Positions 17,126 through 26,464 of a stretch of 64,000 bases of DNA are shown here, one piece after another (the first letter of the stretch is position 1; each line of letters opens with the position of its first letter). The position numbers were made by a program, and so were the translations under genes. The notes below the pieces were generated by a model that was not told the DNA's origin, searched no databases, and saw nothing but the letters and a program-made list of their open reading frames with translations. Location: the NCBI RefSeq assembly GCF_000427665.1, contig NZ_KE386572.1, positions 3,310,196 through 3,374,195 on the forward strand, given 5' to 3'. The DNA is from Geminicoccus roseus DSM 18922 (lineage in GTDB: Bacteria; Pseudomonadota; Alphaproteobacteria; Geminicoccales; Geminicoccaceae).

Positions 17126-18369
17126 CTGGACGGTCCGGGCGCATGGGCCGGTGGGTTCGGCCGCACCATCGCGGCCAGCACGAGTGCCGCCACCGCAAGG
17201 ACGAGGGGAGCGAACGACAGCCAGAGGACCGTGTTCCAGCCATAGGCCGTCAGCAGGCCGCCGGACAGGAACGACCCGAACGCCATGGTCCCGAACACGA
17301 TGAAGTCGTTGAGCGACTGCACCCGCGTCTTCTCCTCGGGACGGTGGCATTCCAGCACCATGGCCGAGGCGCCCACGAAGCCGAAGTTCCAGCCGACGCC
17401 GAGCAGGATCAGGGTGAGCCAGAAATGCGCGACCTCCATCCCCAGCAGCCCGACCGCCGCCGAGGCGGCCGTCAGCGCCAGCCCGGCCGCCACCACGCGC
17501 GGCGCGCCAAAGCGCGTGATCAGCCGCCCGGTGAAGAAGCTGGGACCGTACATGGCGATCACGTGCCACTGGATGCCGAGATTGGCCGATTCTTGCGAGA
17601 GGCCGCACATCTGCATGGCCAGGGGTGCGGCCGTCATCAGGAAGTTCATGAGCAGGTAGGAGACCACCCCGCAGACCACCGCGGTGACGAAGCGGGGCTG
17701 GCGCACGATGATCTGGAGCGGACGGCCGCCGGCGACCTCCGCCGCTGTCGGCATCGGCAGCCGGATGCCCAGCAGGAGGACAGCGGAGACCGCGGCCACG
17801 GCGGCCTGGGCCAAGAAGGTGACGGCGAACAGGTAGGGCGGCCACAGGTCCATGGTGAAGGTGACCAGCTGCGGTCCGATGACCCCGGCGAATACCCCGC
17901 CCGCCATGACGGCGGACAAGGCGCGCGGACGCCGCTCCGGCGGCGCGCAATCGGCGGCGGCGAAGCGGAAGGAGAGGACCACGGCGGCATAGGCTCCGCC
18001 GAAGAAGGTCGCAGCACAGAACAGCCAGAAGGAACCCAGCACCACCGCCAGGGCCGCCACCAAGCCGGCAAGCACTCCGCCGCCGGTTCCCGCCAGGAAG
18101 GCGGCCCGGCGGCCGTGGCGGCGGGCAACGGCGCCAGCAGGCAAGGTGCAGGCCGCCATGCCCACCACGAAGATGGAGATGGGCAGCGTGGCCAGCGCCG
18201 GGCTTGGCGCCAGCGAGTTGCCGACGATGGCGCCCGTCGCGAAGACGATGGTCGAGTTCGCCCCGGCCATGGCCTGCGCGACCGCCAGTCTCAGGACGTT
18301 GCCCCGCTCATACCGGTAGGCGGCGCTGGCTGACGGTCCGGCTGCGGCGCCGGCGTTCGTGTAGGACAT
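17122..18369 (-). CDS. MFS transporter
   Basis: 415-residue major facilitator with about 12 transmembrane segments. Motif A-type loop is seen as LPAGAVARRHGRRAAFLAG near residue 75. The ATG at 18369 follows GAGGAAA. It starts 7 nt after the end of the broken TPR-type gene on the same strand, so the two may once have been one operon. Substrate unknown. Its stop shares the bases CTAG with the convergent HhH-like gene. Confidence 0.85.
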   Translation of the reverse strand: MSYTNAGAAAGPSASAAYRYERGNVLRLAVAQAMAGANSTIVFATGAIVGNSLAPSPALATLPISIFVVGMAACTLPAGAVARRHGRRAAFLAGTGGGVLAGLVAALAVVLGSFWLFCAATFFGGAYAAVVLSFRFAAADCAPPERRPRALSAVMAGGVFAGVIGPQLVTFTMDLWPPYLFAVTFLAQAAVAAVSAVLLLGIRLPMPTAAEVAGGRPLQIIVRQPRFVTAVVCGVVSYLLMNFLMTAAPLAMQMCGLSQESANLGIQWHVIAMYGPSFFTGRLITRFGAPRVVAAGLALTAASAAVGLLGMEVAHFWLTLILLGVGWNFGFVGASAMVLECHRPEEKTRVQSLNDFIVFGTMAFGSFLSGGLLTAYGWNTVLWLSFAPLVLAVAALVLAAMVRPNPPAHAPGPSS

Positions 18370-18376
18370 GGTTTCC

Positions 18377-18970
18377 TCAAACAGCCAGAAGGCTTTGCCA
18401 ATGCATGTCGCGCGGCGACGGGCGGCGATGCAGGCGACGGTCGAGAAGGGCACGGGCCTTCACGGCTTCGCCGCTCCGCATCAGGGCGAGGAGCAGCATG
18501 TCCTCGATCATCTCGCGCTGGGCGCCGCTGCCACCGATGCGCACGATTTCGGCCGCGACCGGCTCCAGGATACGCGCGCAGCCCGCATGGTCTTCCTCGG
18601 CGAAGGCGAGGGCCGCCCGGCAGATGGCGGGCACCACCGGCCCCGCGGCCAGGGCGCCCGCCTGGACCAGATCCCCCAGCGCCTCCACGCGCTGCTCAAC
18701 CGCGGCCCGATTGCCAGTCGCCGCCGCCTCCTCCCACAGACCCGTCGGCGCGGTGTGGCCACAGGCCTGGAGCCGCCAAAGGAACGCGGCGGTGTCGCTG
18801 ACCGCGTTGACCGGCATTCCGGCAGAGACCGACGGCTGGATATGGTCGGCATAGATCACGAGGGCCCCCTCCGGGTCGCCACGCTCCAGGGCGCCGAGGG
18901 CCGCGTGGCAGGCGATGTGGCCGTGGAGGGAAGCGGTGCGGTCGTAGCCCGGCAGCCACTCCGCGATCAA
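18377..18970 (-). pseudogene. Remnant of a TPR-type (tetratricopeptide-like) protein
   Basis: The frame encodes 197 residues of helical repeat sequence (for example HIACHAALGALERGDPEGALVIY and ICRAALAFAEEDHAGCARIL), resembling the C-terminal half of about 450-residue alphaproteobacterial TPR proteins. It opens only with a TTG, without a good ribosome-binding site. The sequence just upstream continues in another frame before it runs into an unrelated AraC-type remnant at about 19020. I read it as 5'-truncated. A short functional helical protein remains possible. Confidence 0.5.
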
Positions 18971-19023
18971 CCTTCCCGCATCCTCGCCCGCACCGCTCTC
19001 ACATGGAAGGTGATCGAGACGCC

Positions 19024-19600
19024 AGCTGGCCTGGCGCCGCCCCGGCCGACCACCGTCCGTGCCCAGGCGATCCGGAGTACCTGCACCGCTGGAACCAGAT
19101 GGTGTAAGCGATCTCCGGCGTGCTGACCGTGGCCGTGGAGGGGCGCCCCTTCATGATCTCGCCGGAGCAGACCGTCTGGCTGCCGACCGGCCTGCGGCGC
19201 CGGGTGGGATCACTGCTCGGCGCAGAGTTCCGCAGCCTCTGGATCGCCGACGAGACTGGCCGCGACCTTCCGGCGATACCGACGATGTTCGGCGACACGC
19301 CGCTGCTCAACGCGCTGATCGTCGAGGCTACCCAGATCGAAGGGGACGAGGATCGTGACGGCTATGCCAGCCGCGTGATCGACCTGATCCTCGACCGGCT
19401 CCGGCGTGCGCGTGCCCTCCCGGGCGCTTCTTCCTTGGCCACGTGGGGGATCATCCCTGACGGCGCTGTGCGAGGCGCTCGACGCTGACCGGACCGACCT
19501 GCGCGGGCCGGGGGCATCGGGCCGGGAACTCGGGATGTCGGAACGGACCCTCGCCCGCCGCTTTGAGGCGGACCGCAGTGAGATGGGGTGTAGCCCCTAG
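19024..19600 (+). pseudogene. Broken AraC-family transcriptional regulator
   Basis: Translation from 19024 gives an AraC-type cupin N-terminus (ADHRPCPGDPEYLHRWNQMV) that hits TAA at 19105, where family members have Tyr, then resumes in the same frame with AISGVLTVAVEG. Near 19430 the frame must shift to reach LTALCEAL and the first HTH (GRELGMSERTLARRFEAD). It then ends at TAG 19598-19600, without the second HTH. The start codon is also missing. At least one stop, one frameshift and truncation at both ends make it non-functional. Confidence 0.7.
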
Positions 19601-19611
19601 TTGTTCGGTCC

Positions 19612-20868
19612 TCAGGCGCCGGTTTTGGGCTCGGGGATCTGGGCCGCGACCTCCGCCAGCCTGGTGTTGTCCTCGGGCAGCGACAGGGCTAGGCGCGCCC
19701 GCGCCAGCGCCATGGTCGACTGGTGCCGGGCGGCCCGGCGGTAGGCGTCGTCGCCAGTCCGGGCCAGGGCCAGCAGGGCCTTCTGCAGCCTGACCCCGAC
19801 CGCCACCGAACTGGCGCAATCGTTGCCGATCGCCGCGAACGCATCGTCGAACAGGTCGTCGACCAGGATCGGCGGCACATAGATGCGGTCGAAGTAGAGC
19901 TCCGGCTCCTCGACCGGGCAGGTCCAGCGCGCCAGGACCCCGACCAGGGCGGCGATCACCGCGATCGCCGTCCCGGGATCGTTCACCCCGGGCGAGAGCG
20001 CCTTCGAGGCGATCTCCGCCAGCACGATCACCCCGAACCGCGGGTCCTGGTCATAGGATCGGTGCGTGTCGACGGAGAAGGCGTCGTGCAGGCGTTGGTG
20101 CTGCGCGTCGTCCAGCTCGAAATTCGTCCATAGCACCGGGCGCGACGGATCGACGAGCCGGCCCGGCAGCGCATCGACATGGATCTCGCCCTCGACCTCC
20201 TCCGCCAGGCGCTGCAGCGCCGCCATGTCGAGATGCTGGACATAGCCGATCTTCTCGAGCCGGACCGGATGGTGGGGACGGGGCCGGCCGGCCAGGGGGC
20301 GACCGCCCAGGTAGGGGTTCTCGCGGCGGTCATCCATCGCCTGGACCGCGGTCGCGGCCACCCGGTCGATCGAATCGCCGACCCGCCCGAGCTGGGATAC
20401 ATGGTCGATCGAGCGGATGAAGGTCACCACGATGAAGCCGGCCACCAGGATCGTGACGAAGAACAGCACGATCCGCCCGGCCTCGCCGTACAGCCCGGTG
20501 CTGAGGGCGATGATGCCGACCAGGCTGTAGAGGAACCCGCCGATGAAGGTCGCGATCGCGTTCTGGCTGTGGGTGTCGGCCATCAGCAGCTTGACGACCC
20601 TGGGCGTCGTGCCGCTGGAAGCGGCGGCGTAGGCCGACACCATGGTGGACAAAGAGAAGGTTGCGACCACCAGCATGCTGGAGGCCAGGATCTCCAGGAT
20701 GTTGTCGATGGCGTCGGCGCCGATCTTGCTGGCCCAGCCGACCGGCAGGATCGGGCTCAGGACGATGGCGGCAAGCGCGCTGATGATGCCTACCAGGGCG
20801 AACAGGAAGGCCCGCACCCAGAGCTTCCGCGCATAGCGGATGAATACCCATTTCCATCGCGACAGCAC
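19612..20868 (-). CDS. DUF2254 family membrane protein
   Basis: 418-residue inner-membrane protein of uncharacterised family DUF2254. Four hydrophobic segments occupy the first 160 residues (for example FLFALVGIISALAAIVL and IVLFFVTILVAGFIVV). A soluble C-terminal portion has the family regions LEKIGYVQHLDMAALQRLAEE and DQDPRFGVIVLAEIASKALSPGVNDPGTA. The GTG at 20868 has AGGAGG about 10 nt upstream. No function is established for the family. The alpha/beta hydrolase starts upstream on the same strand, 67 nt away. Confidence 0.88.
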   Translation of the reverse strand: MLSRWKWVFIRYARKLWVRAFLFALVGIISALAAIVLSPILPVGWASKIGADAIDNILEILASSMLVVATFSLSTMVSAYAAASSGTTPRVVKLLMADTHSQNAIATFIGGFLYSLVGIIALSTGLYGEAGRIVLFFVTILVAGFIVVTFIRSIDHVSQLGRVGDSIDRVAATAVQAMDDRRENPYLGGRPLAGRPRPHHPVRLEKIGYVQHLDMAALQRLAEEVEGEIHVDALPGRLVDPSRPVLWTNFELDDAQHQRLHDAFSVDTHRSYDQDPRFGVIVLAEIASKALSPGVNDPGTAIAVIAALVGVLARWTCPVEEPELYFDRIYVPPILVDDLFDDAFAAIGNDCASSVAVGVRLQKALLALARTGDDAYRRAARHQSTMALARARLALSLPEDNTRLAEVAAQIPEPKTGA

Positions 20869-20935
20869 GTCGGCACGCCTCCTGTCCTGCGCCGGCCCCA
20901 GCAGGCCCGCGATCCCCCCCAGCGTCTGGCGCGGG

Positions 20936-21940
20936 TCAGCCGGCGGCCTTGTCGATGGCTGCCATGACCTGCTCCGGCACGAGATGATGGATCATGTGCC
21001 CGCCCGGCGCGATCGGCTCGATGCTGCCCTGCGCCAGCACCTGGGCCAGGCGCTCCGACTGGCCGTGGAAGTCGACGATGCGGTCGCCGGTGCCGCACAG
21101 CACCACCGCCGGGATCGCCAGCTCCTTGTAGCGCCGCGCCAGGGAAGCGGCGGCCGGAACCATCATGGCAGTCTCCTCCGCGCTGGCGCGCAGCTGCGAG
21201 GGACGCAGGGACAGCTCCACCGGGAAGGCCTGGAACGAATCTGGGACAGGAGAGGGTGCGAACACCTTCCGGATCAGCCCGGGCGCCAGCATCCGGCCGA
21301 TGATCGGGGCGATCGTGTAGCGCAGGATGTCCCCCAGGATCGGGATCGCCGGGCCGGAACCGAGGGGAACATCCCGGCGCAGGCTCGGGAAATAATAGCC
21401 CGCCAGGAGGACCACGCCGCGGATCACGGTCGGATGCTCGGTGGCCAGCGCCATGGTCACCAGCGTGCCCCAGGAGTGGCCGACGACCACGGGACGCTCG
21501 ACGCCCAGTTGCCGGAATGCCTTCGCCAGCAGGCGCGCCTGCGCCGAGGGCGTCCAGATCCGGTCGCGCGGTCGCTCGCTGTAGCCATAGCCCGGACGGT
21601 CGAAGGCGATCACCCGGTAGCGCCCGGCTGCCAGGTCGACGAGTCCGCTGAGCTCGAAATCCCTCGCCATCGAGCCGTTGCCGTGCAGCATCACGACCGG
21701 CTGGCCGCTGCCGCGCTCGACATAGTGCAGGCGGACTCCGTCCACCTCCACGAAGCGGCCGCCGGGCGGGTGGTCGCGCTCGGCCTGGCGCGCCTTGAGG
21801 TGGTTGTAGAGCGCCATCGCTCCCAGGGCCGCGGCCGTGGCGGCGAGGGCGGGCGCCACGCCGGGCGACATGTTCCGATGGGGACGAGGCCGGTAATGCT
21901 TGGGCAGCCGGCCTGCCAGCAGCGTCTTGAGCGGGTTCAT
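20936..21940 (-). CDS. Alpha/beta-fold hydrolase, membrane-anchored
   Basis: 334-residue hydrolase. A hydrophobic N-terminal segment near residues 30-50 (ALAATAAALGAMALY) suggests membrane association. The catalytic Ser is in VVGHSWGT near residue 140, the oxyanion region is MLHGNGS, the Asp lies in GTGDRIVD and the His in PGGHMIHH near the C-terminus. GGAG precedes the ATG at 21940. The family includes esterases, epoxide hydrolases and haloperoxidase-like enzymes; no substrate can be assigned. It is followed on the same strand by DUF2254. Confidence 0.87.
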   Translation of the reverse strand: MNPLKTLLAGRLPKHYRPRPHRNMSPGVAPALAATAAALGAMALYNHLKARQAERDHPPGGRFVEVDGVRLHYVERGSGQPVVMLHGNGSMARDFELSGLVDLAAGRYRVIAFDRPGYGYSERPRDRIWTPSAQARLLAKAFRQLGVERPVVVGHSWGTLVTMALATEHPTVIRGVVLLAGYYFPSLRRDVPLGSGPAIPILGDILRYTIAPIIGRMLAPGLIRKVFAPSPVPDSFQAFPVELSLRPSQLRASAEETAMMVPAAASLARRYKELAIPAVVLCGTGDRIVDFHGQSERLAQVLAQGSIEPIAPGGHMIHHLVPEQVMAAIDKAAG

Positions 21941-22050
21941 CTTTGCTCCTGGACCACCTCGGCCTCCCGGCAAGAGCAAGCCGCCGCTGCCGGAGGATGA
22001 GGTACTTCCATGAGAACAGGTGGCGTCCCCCCCGGCTCCCCGCCTACCGG

Positions 22051-23121
22051 CTAGACGTGGCGCGGGATCGCCCGGGTCGTCTTCACGTCGAACAGGCGGA
22101 GGCGGTCCGGGTCGAGATGGATGGTGACGGCGCTGCCGGGGGGCAGGCGGGTCTCGGCCGGCACCCGCATCTCGATCTCCTGGCCCTCCTTCAGGCCCGC
22201 CACCAGGATCGCGTCGGCGCCCAGGGTCTCCACGGCGACCACGCTCGCCTGGATCGGCAGGCCGTCCGGCCGCGGCTCCAGGCTGAGATCTTCCGGCCGG
22301 AACCCTGCCGTGACCGGACCTGAGCGGGCCTGGGCCTGGAAGGGCAGGCTGGTGCCGGCGAAATGCACAAGGCCGTCCTCGATCCGCCCGGGGATCAGGT
22401 TCATGGACGGGCTGCCGGTGAAGGTTGCGACGAAGGTGTCGGCGGGATTGCGGTAGACGTCCATCGGCGCGCCCACCTGGGCAACCTTGCCATCATGCAT
22501 GATGCAGATCCGGTCGGCCATGGTCATGGCCTCGATCTGGTCATGGGTGACGTGGATGATCGTCCGGCCGACCCGGCGGTGCAGCTTGACCAGCTCGGTG
22601 CGCATCTGCGCGCGCAGCTTGGCGTCGAGGTTGGAAAGCGGCTCGTCCAGGAGAAACGCGATCGGGTCGCGCAGGAGTGCCCGGCCAAGGGCGACGCGCT
22701 GGCGCTGCCCGCCGGACAGCTGGCCGGGCTTGCGGTCCAGGTAGGGGCCGAGCCCAAGCATGCCGGCGACCTCCGCCAGCCGGCTCTGCTGCTCCGGGGC
22801 GGGGACACCGCGCAGCCTCATGCCGAAGGTCAGGTTGCCGTGCACGGTCAGGTGCGGGAACAGGGCGTAGTTCTGGAACACAAAGGCCAGGTCGCGGTCC
22901 TTAGGATCGACATCGTTCATCCGGCGCTCGCCGATGAACAAATCTCCCGACGAGATCGCTTCCAGGCCGGCGATCATCCGCAGCGTGGTCGACTTGCCGC
23001 AGCCCGACGGCCCCAGGAGAACGAAGAACTCGCCGTCCCGGATGGTGAGGTCGACCCGGTCCACGGCGGTCTGGCCGCCGGCATAGGTCTTGGTGACGTT
23101 GGCGAGGCGGATTTCGGTCAT
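22051..23121 (-). CDS. Sugar ABC transporter ATP-binding protein (UgpC/MalK type)
   Basis: 356-residue ATPase with Walker A GPSGCGKST (residues 38-46), Q-loop, signature LSGGQRQRVALGRAL, Walker B FLLDEPLSNLD and the switch His (IIHVTHD). A C-terminal TOBE/OB extension of about 120 residues is typical of MalK/UgpC/MsiK proteins. It is the last gene of the importer unit 26222-22051. MalK-type ATPases often serve several importers, so it could also energise the ATPase-less system at 2788-5863 (inference). Confidence 0.94.
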   Translation of the reverse strand: MTEIRLANVTKTYAGGQTAVDRVDLTIRDGEFFVLLGPSGCGKSTTLRMIAGLEAISSGDLFIGERRMNDVDPKDRDLAFVFQNYALFPHLTVHGNLTFGMRLRGVPAPEQQSRLAEVAGMLGLGPYLDRKPGQLSGGQRQRVALGRALLRDPIAFLLDEPLSNLDAKLRAQMRTELVKLHRRVGRTIIHVTHDQIEAMTMADRICIMHDGKVAQVGAPMDVYRNPADTFVATFTGSPSMNLIPGRIEDGLVHFAGTSLPFQAQARSGPVTAGFRPEDLSLEPRPDGLPIQASVVAVETLGADAILVAGLKEGQEIEMRVPAETRLPPGSAVTIHLDPDRLRLFDVKTTRAIPRHV

Positions 23122-23122
23122 G

Positions 23123-24001
23123 TCATTGGGCCAGCGAGCGCATGTAGCGGTGGAGCCAGGCGGTGAGGAACAGGACGGCCAGCAGCAGGATCACCGCCAT
23201 GGCGCTGGCCTGCGAGATGTCGAGGCCGACAAAGGCCTGGCGGTAGATGAAGTAGCTGACCAGGTCGGTCGCCTGCCCGGGCCCGCCCCGGGTCATGATG
23301 TAGATCAGGTCGTAGGTCTTCACCGCGAAGATCAGCCGGATCAGCAGCGTCACCACGATCACCGGGCGCATCAGGGGCAGGGTCAGCCAGAAGAAGCAGC
23401 GGATCGTGCCCGCGCCTTCCAGCCTTGCCGCCTCGTAGGGCTCCTTGGGCAGGGCCGCCAGGCCGGCCAGCAGGAGGACGACCATGAACGAGACCTGGTG
23501 CCAGATGTCGACCAGCACCACCGTCATGAACGCGTTGTCCGGGGTGCCCAGCCAGTCGACCGGCCCCAGGCCCACCAGGCTCAGCACGTAGTTCACGATG
23601 CCCAGCGTCGGGTGCAGGAACATCTTCCAGATCAGCCCGACCACCACCGGGTTCATCAGGAGCGGGAACAGCAGCACCACATAGTAGAAGGTCTTGCCGT
23701 GCTCGACCTTGTCCAGCGCCAGCGCCGCCGCGAACCCGATCAGGAACTCCAGCGCCACGACCGCCAGGACGAAGGACAGCGTCACCGTCAGCGTATGCAG
23801 GAACTCGGCGCTGTCGAACGCATTGGCGTAGTGGGCGAGCCCGACGAACGCGTCGTTGCTGGGCTTGAGCAGGGTGAAGTCGGAGACGCTCGTCCAGAGC
23901 GTGAAGAACACCGGGAACAGCACGACCAGCATGAGCGCCAGGAGACCCGGGGCGGACATGACAAGGCCGAACCGCCGGTCACGCCGTGCGATCGCGGTCA
24001 T
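23123..24001 (-). CDS. Sugar ABC transporter permease (MalF type)
   Basis: 292-residue permease with six predicted membrane helices, the first being FGLVMSAPGLLALMLVVLFPVFFTLW. The EAA segment is PYEAARLEGAGTIRCFFWLTLP near residue 195. The gene ends one nucleotide before the ATPase gene start, so they are co-transcribed. The start lacks a strong ribosome-binding site and may depend on upstream translation. It partners the MalG-type permease at 25407. Confidence 0.92.
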   Translation of the reverse strand: MTAIARRDRRFGLVMSAPGLLALMLVVLFPVFFTLWTSVSDFTLLKPSNDAFVGLAHYANAFDSAEFLHTLTVTLSFVLAVVALEFLIGFAAALALDKVEHGKTFYYVVLLFPLLMNPVVVGLIWKMFLHPTLGIVNYVLSLVGLGPVDWLGTPDNAFMTVVLVDIWHQVSFMVVLLLAGLAALPKEPYEAARLEGAGTIRCFFWLTLPLMRPVIVVTLLIRLIFAVKTYDLIYIMTRGGPGQATDLVSYFIYRQAFVGLDISQASAMAVILLLAVLFLTAWLHRYMRSLAQ

Positions 24002-24103
24002 AAAGGGCCGTCTAGCTAGGGTGGCCGGAAGCGGGAAGGCCGCTCCCGGCCTGGGTTGCGCTCGTCGAGGGAGGGGCTGCCCCTGGAATGGACAGCCCTC
24101 TCG

Positions 24104-25375
24104 TCACTGCAGCTTGCCGTCCTTCTTCAGGAGCTCCGCGAACTCCCGGTCGACGGTTTCCAGGGCTTCCTTGGGATCCTTGCCGTCGGTCACCGCCAGG
24201 CTCAGCTCGCGGCCCAGCACCTCGACGAATTGCGGGGTGTAGGTGAAGACCGGGAAGTTGTGGGAGCTCTCCAGCAACTCCTTCAGCTGCGGATAGTAGG
24301 TGTACTTGTCGATCAGCTCCTGGTCCTCGAACACCGCCGCCTGGGTCGCGGCGCCACCCAGCGCGGCGCGCTTCTTGGCGATTTCCGGGCTCTCGATGAA
24401 CTTGATGAACTCCCAGGCCGCCTCCGGATCCGGCGAAGAGTTCGGGATCGCCCAGCCCCAGGACCCGTTCAGCCCGCCACCCGGCACCGGGGCGATCTCC
24501 ATCTTGCCGACCACCTGCGAGCTGGCCGGGTCGTCGTAGACCGGCCGGAACATGTTGAAGGTCAGGTAGCTGTAGGCCTTGCCCTGGGCGGCGACGTTGA
24601 AGGCGTCGTCGAAGCTGAAGTTGGCAGCGCCGATCGGGCCGTACTTCTGGATGTTGTCGCGGTAGTCCTCCAGCGCCTGGATGCCTTCCGGCGTCGCCAG
24701 GGTCGGCTGCCAGGTCGCCTCGTCGTAGTAGCGGCCGCCGCGGGCGAACAAATAGTTCGACCATTCCATGGCGATGGGATCGGGGCGCTGTCCCTGATTC
24801 ACCACCCCGGTGAAGCCCTCGATCCCGGCGTCCTCGGAGAAGTACTTCACCTGGTCGAGATATTCCTGCCACTCGGTCGGCACCTTCAGGTCCCGGCCGT
24901 ACTTGGCCTTGAACGCCTCCTGGTGCTTGGGGTCCTCGAGCAGGTCGGTGCGGTAGGTCAGGCCCATCGCGTAGTTGTAGAAGGGCAGCATCAGGGTCTG
25001 CCCGTCGACCGTGCCGGTCAGGTTCATGATCGAGGGGATGTAGCGGGAGGTGTCGATGCCGTCCGCCGCCAGGCGCTCGTCCAGCGGCTGCAGCCAGCCG
25101 GCCTTGGCGAACTCGCCGACCCAGTAGAAGTCCACGATGATCACGTCGTAGGAGCCTTCCGGCGCCACCAGCTGCGGGACCAGCTTGGTGTGCATCTCGG
25201 CGTAGTTCACGACCTCCAGCTGGACGTCGATCCCTGTCTTCTCCTTGAACTCGGGAAGCATCTGCTGGACGTAGTTGGTGTCCGGCACGCCTTCCATCAG
25301 GATGTTGATGGTCTGGGCATCGGCGGCGAAGCTCGACGCGATCAGCATGCTGGTGGCAAGCAGGAGTTTCTTCAT
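24104..25375 (-). CDS. Sugar ABC transporter substrate-binding protein (family 1)
   Basis: 423-residue periplasmic protein with a Sec signal peptide (MKKLLLATSMLIASSFAADA, cleavage near residue 20). The mature part has the family-1 layout: INILMEGVPDTNYVQQMLPEFKEKTGI at the N-terminus and YDVIIVDFYWVGEFAKAGWLQPLD near residue 100, with many Trp/Tyr residues expected in a sugar-stacking pocket. GGAG precedes the ATG. It lies between the two permease genes in the unit 26222-22051. Sugar not determinable. Confidence 0.93.
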   Translation of the reverse strand: MKKLLLATSMLIASSFAADAQTINILMEGVPDTNYVQQMLPEFKEKTGIDVQLEVVNYAEMHTKLVPQLVAPEGSYDVIIVDFYWVGEFAKAGWLQPLDERLAADGIDTSRYIPSIMNLTGTVDGQTLMLPFYNYAMGLTYRTDLLEDPKHQEAFKAKYGRDLKVPTEWQEYLDQVKYFSEDAGIEGFTGVVNQGQRPDPIAMEWSNYLFARGGRYYDEATWQPTLATPEGIQALEDYRDNIQKYGPIGAANFSFDDAFNVAAQGKAYSYLTFNMFRPVYDDPASSQVVGKMEIAPVPGGGLNGSWGWAIPNSSPDPEAAWEFIKFIESPEIAKKRAALGGAATQAAVFEDQELIDKYTYYPQLKELLESSHNFPVFTYTPQFVEVLGRELSLAVTDGKDPKEALETVDREFAELLKKDGKLQ

Positions 25376-25406
25376 GACGGCTCCAGGTCGTTGTTCGGAG
25401 AAGGCT

Positions 25407-26222
25407 CTACTTTAGTGCACCGAGCGATAGACCCTTGATCAGGTAACGTTTGAGGAACGGCATCAGCAGGAACACCGGCAGGATCGCCACCATGTTGGCG
25501 GCGGCCAGCAGGGCGATCTCGACGCCGCGATGGGTGTCCAGCGTGGACAGGCCGACCGGCAGCGTGGCGGTGCTCTTGCCGGTCAGGATCAGCGCGAACA
25601 GGAACTCGTTCCAGGACATGATGAAGGCGAGCAGGCTGGCCGCGAGCAGTCCGGGCGCGGCCACCGGCACCGCCACCTTCCAGAACGCCTGGAAGCGGGT
25701 GGCGCCCTCGATCCGGGCGGCCTCCTCGAGCTGGCGGACCTCGCCCTCGAAGAACGCGATCAGCATCCAGGCCAGGAACGGCAGGTTCATGCCGACATGG
25801 GCGATGATCACCGCCGAGCGGCTGTTCAACAGGCCGATGCTGAGGAACACCGCGAACAGCGGCAGGACCATCACGATCGGCGGCAGCATCTGGCTGGCCA
25901 GGATCGACAGGCGCAGGGGCGCCCCGCCGGTGTCGTAGCGGGCGAACGCGAAGGCCACCATGGTCGCCAGCGGCATGGCGATCGCCGTGGAGACCAGCGC
26001 CACGGTCAGGCTGTTCGCGAACCAGGTGGCGAACGGGTAGGCCGTGAAAATCTCGACATAGTTGCCGAGATGCGGCTGCGTCCATTCGGGCGGGATCTGG
26101 TAGGCGGTCCGCTTGTCGGTGAGGCTGACGCGCAGGAGCCAGAGCAGGGGCAGCACGATGGCGAGCGAGAAGGGGATCAGGACGAGGTGAGGCACCAGCC
26201 GGCGCAGGAAGGACGTCCGCAC
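25407..26222 (-). CDS. Sugar ABC transporter permease (MalG type)
   Basis: 271-residue permease with six membrane helices. The EAA segment QLEEAARIEGATRFQAFWKVAVP is near residue 165. The start is GTG 26222 with GAGGAGG 5 nt upstream. It is the first gene of the importer unit; the 242-nt region upstream holds the candidate palindrome TGTCATGACA. The gene order permease, binding protein, permease, ATPase is unusual only in placing the MalG-type gene first. Confidence 0.91.
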   Translation of the reverse strand: MRTSFLRRLVPHLVLIPFSLAIVLPLLWLLRVSLTDKRTAYQIPPEWTQPHLGNYVEIFTAYPFATWFANSLTVALVSTAIAMPLATMVAFAFARYDTGGAPLRLSILASQMLPPIVMVLPLFAVFLSIGLLNSRSAVIIAHVGMNLPFLAWMLIAFFEGEVRQLEEAARIEGATRFQAFWKVAVPVAAPGLLAASLLAFIMSWNEFLFALILTGKSTATLPVGLSTLDTHRGVEIALLAAANMVAILPVFLLMPFLKRYLIKGLSLGALK

Positions 26223-26360
26223 CCCGGCCTCCTCAGCTCGTGGCCGGGCGCGGGCCCGGAACGGAGCCTGACGTCATGCGGACAAAGAAGGCGGCAGTCA
26301 CGCGTCAGAATGTCCCCATAAAAGCCAGGAACACCACATTTGGTGCCCGGCTTGCCAACT

Positions 26361-26370
26361 TGTCATGACA
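26361..26370. promoter_or_regulatory. Palindrome TGTCATGACA upstream of the importer operon
   Basis: Perfect 10-nt palindrome in the 242-nt gap between the aldo/keto reductase end (26465) and the permease start (26222), about 140 nt upstream of the latter. It is a possible regulator site. A second palindrome with the same GTCATGAC core is at 46950. Such short palindromes can arise by chance. Confidence 0.25.
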
Positions 26371-26464
26371 TGCGCATCGCCCCGCTGCCAAGCGGGTTCT
26401 CCAGTTAATTTGCGTGGCATCGTCCGGCGCCGGGCGGCCCGGCATCCTCCCGGCGCCGGATGGT

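Noticed and set aside
26381-26396. CCCGCT-GCCA-AGCGGG hairpin as a terminator
   Set aside because: No T-run on either strand; only six base pairs. Position after the aldo/keto reductase is suggestive but too weak.
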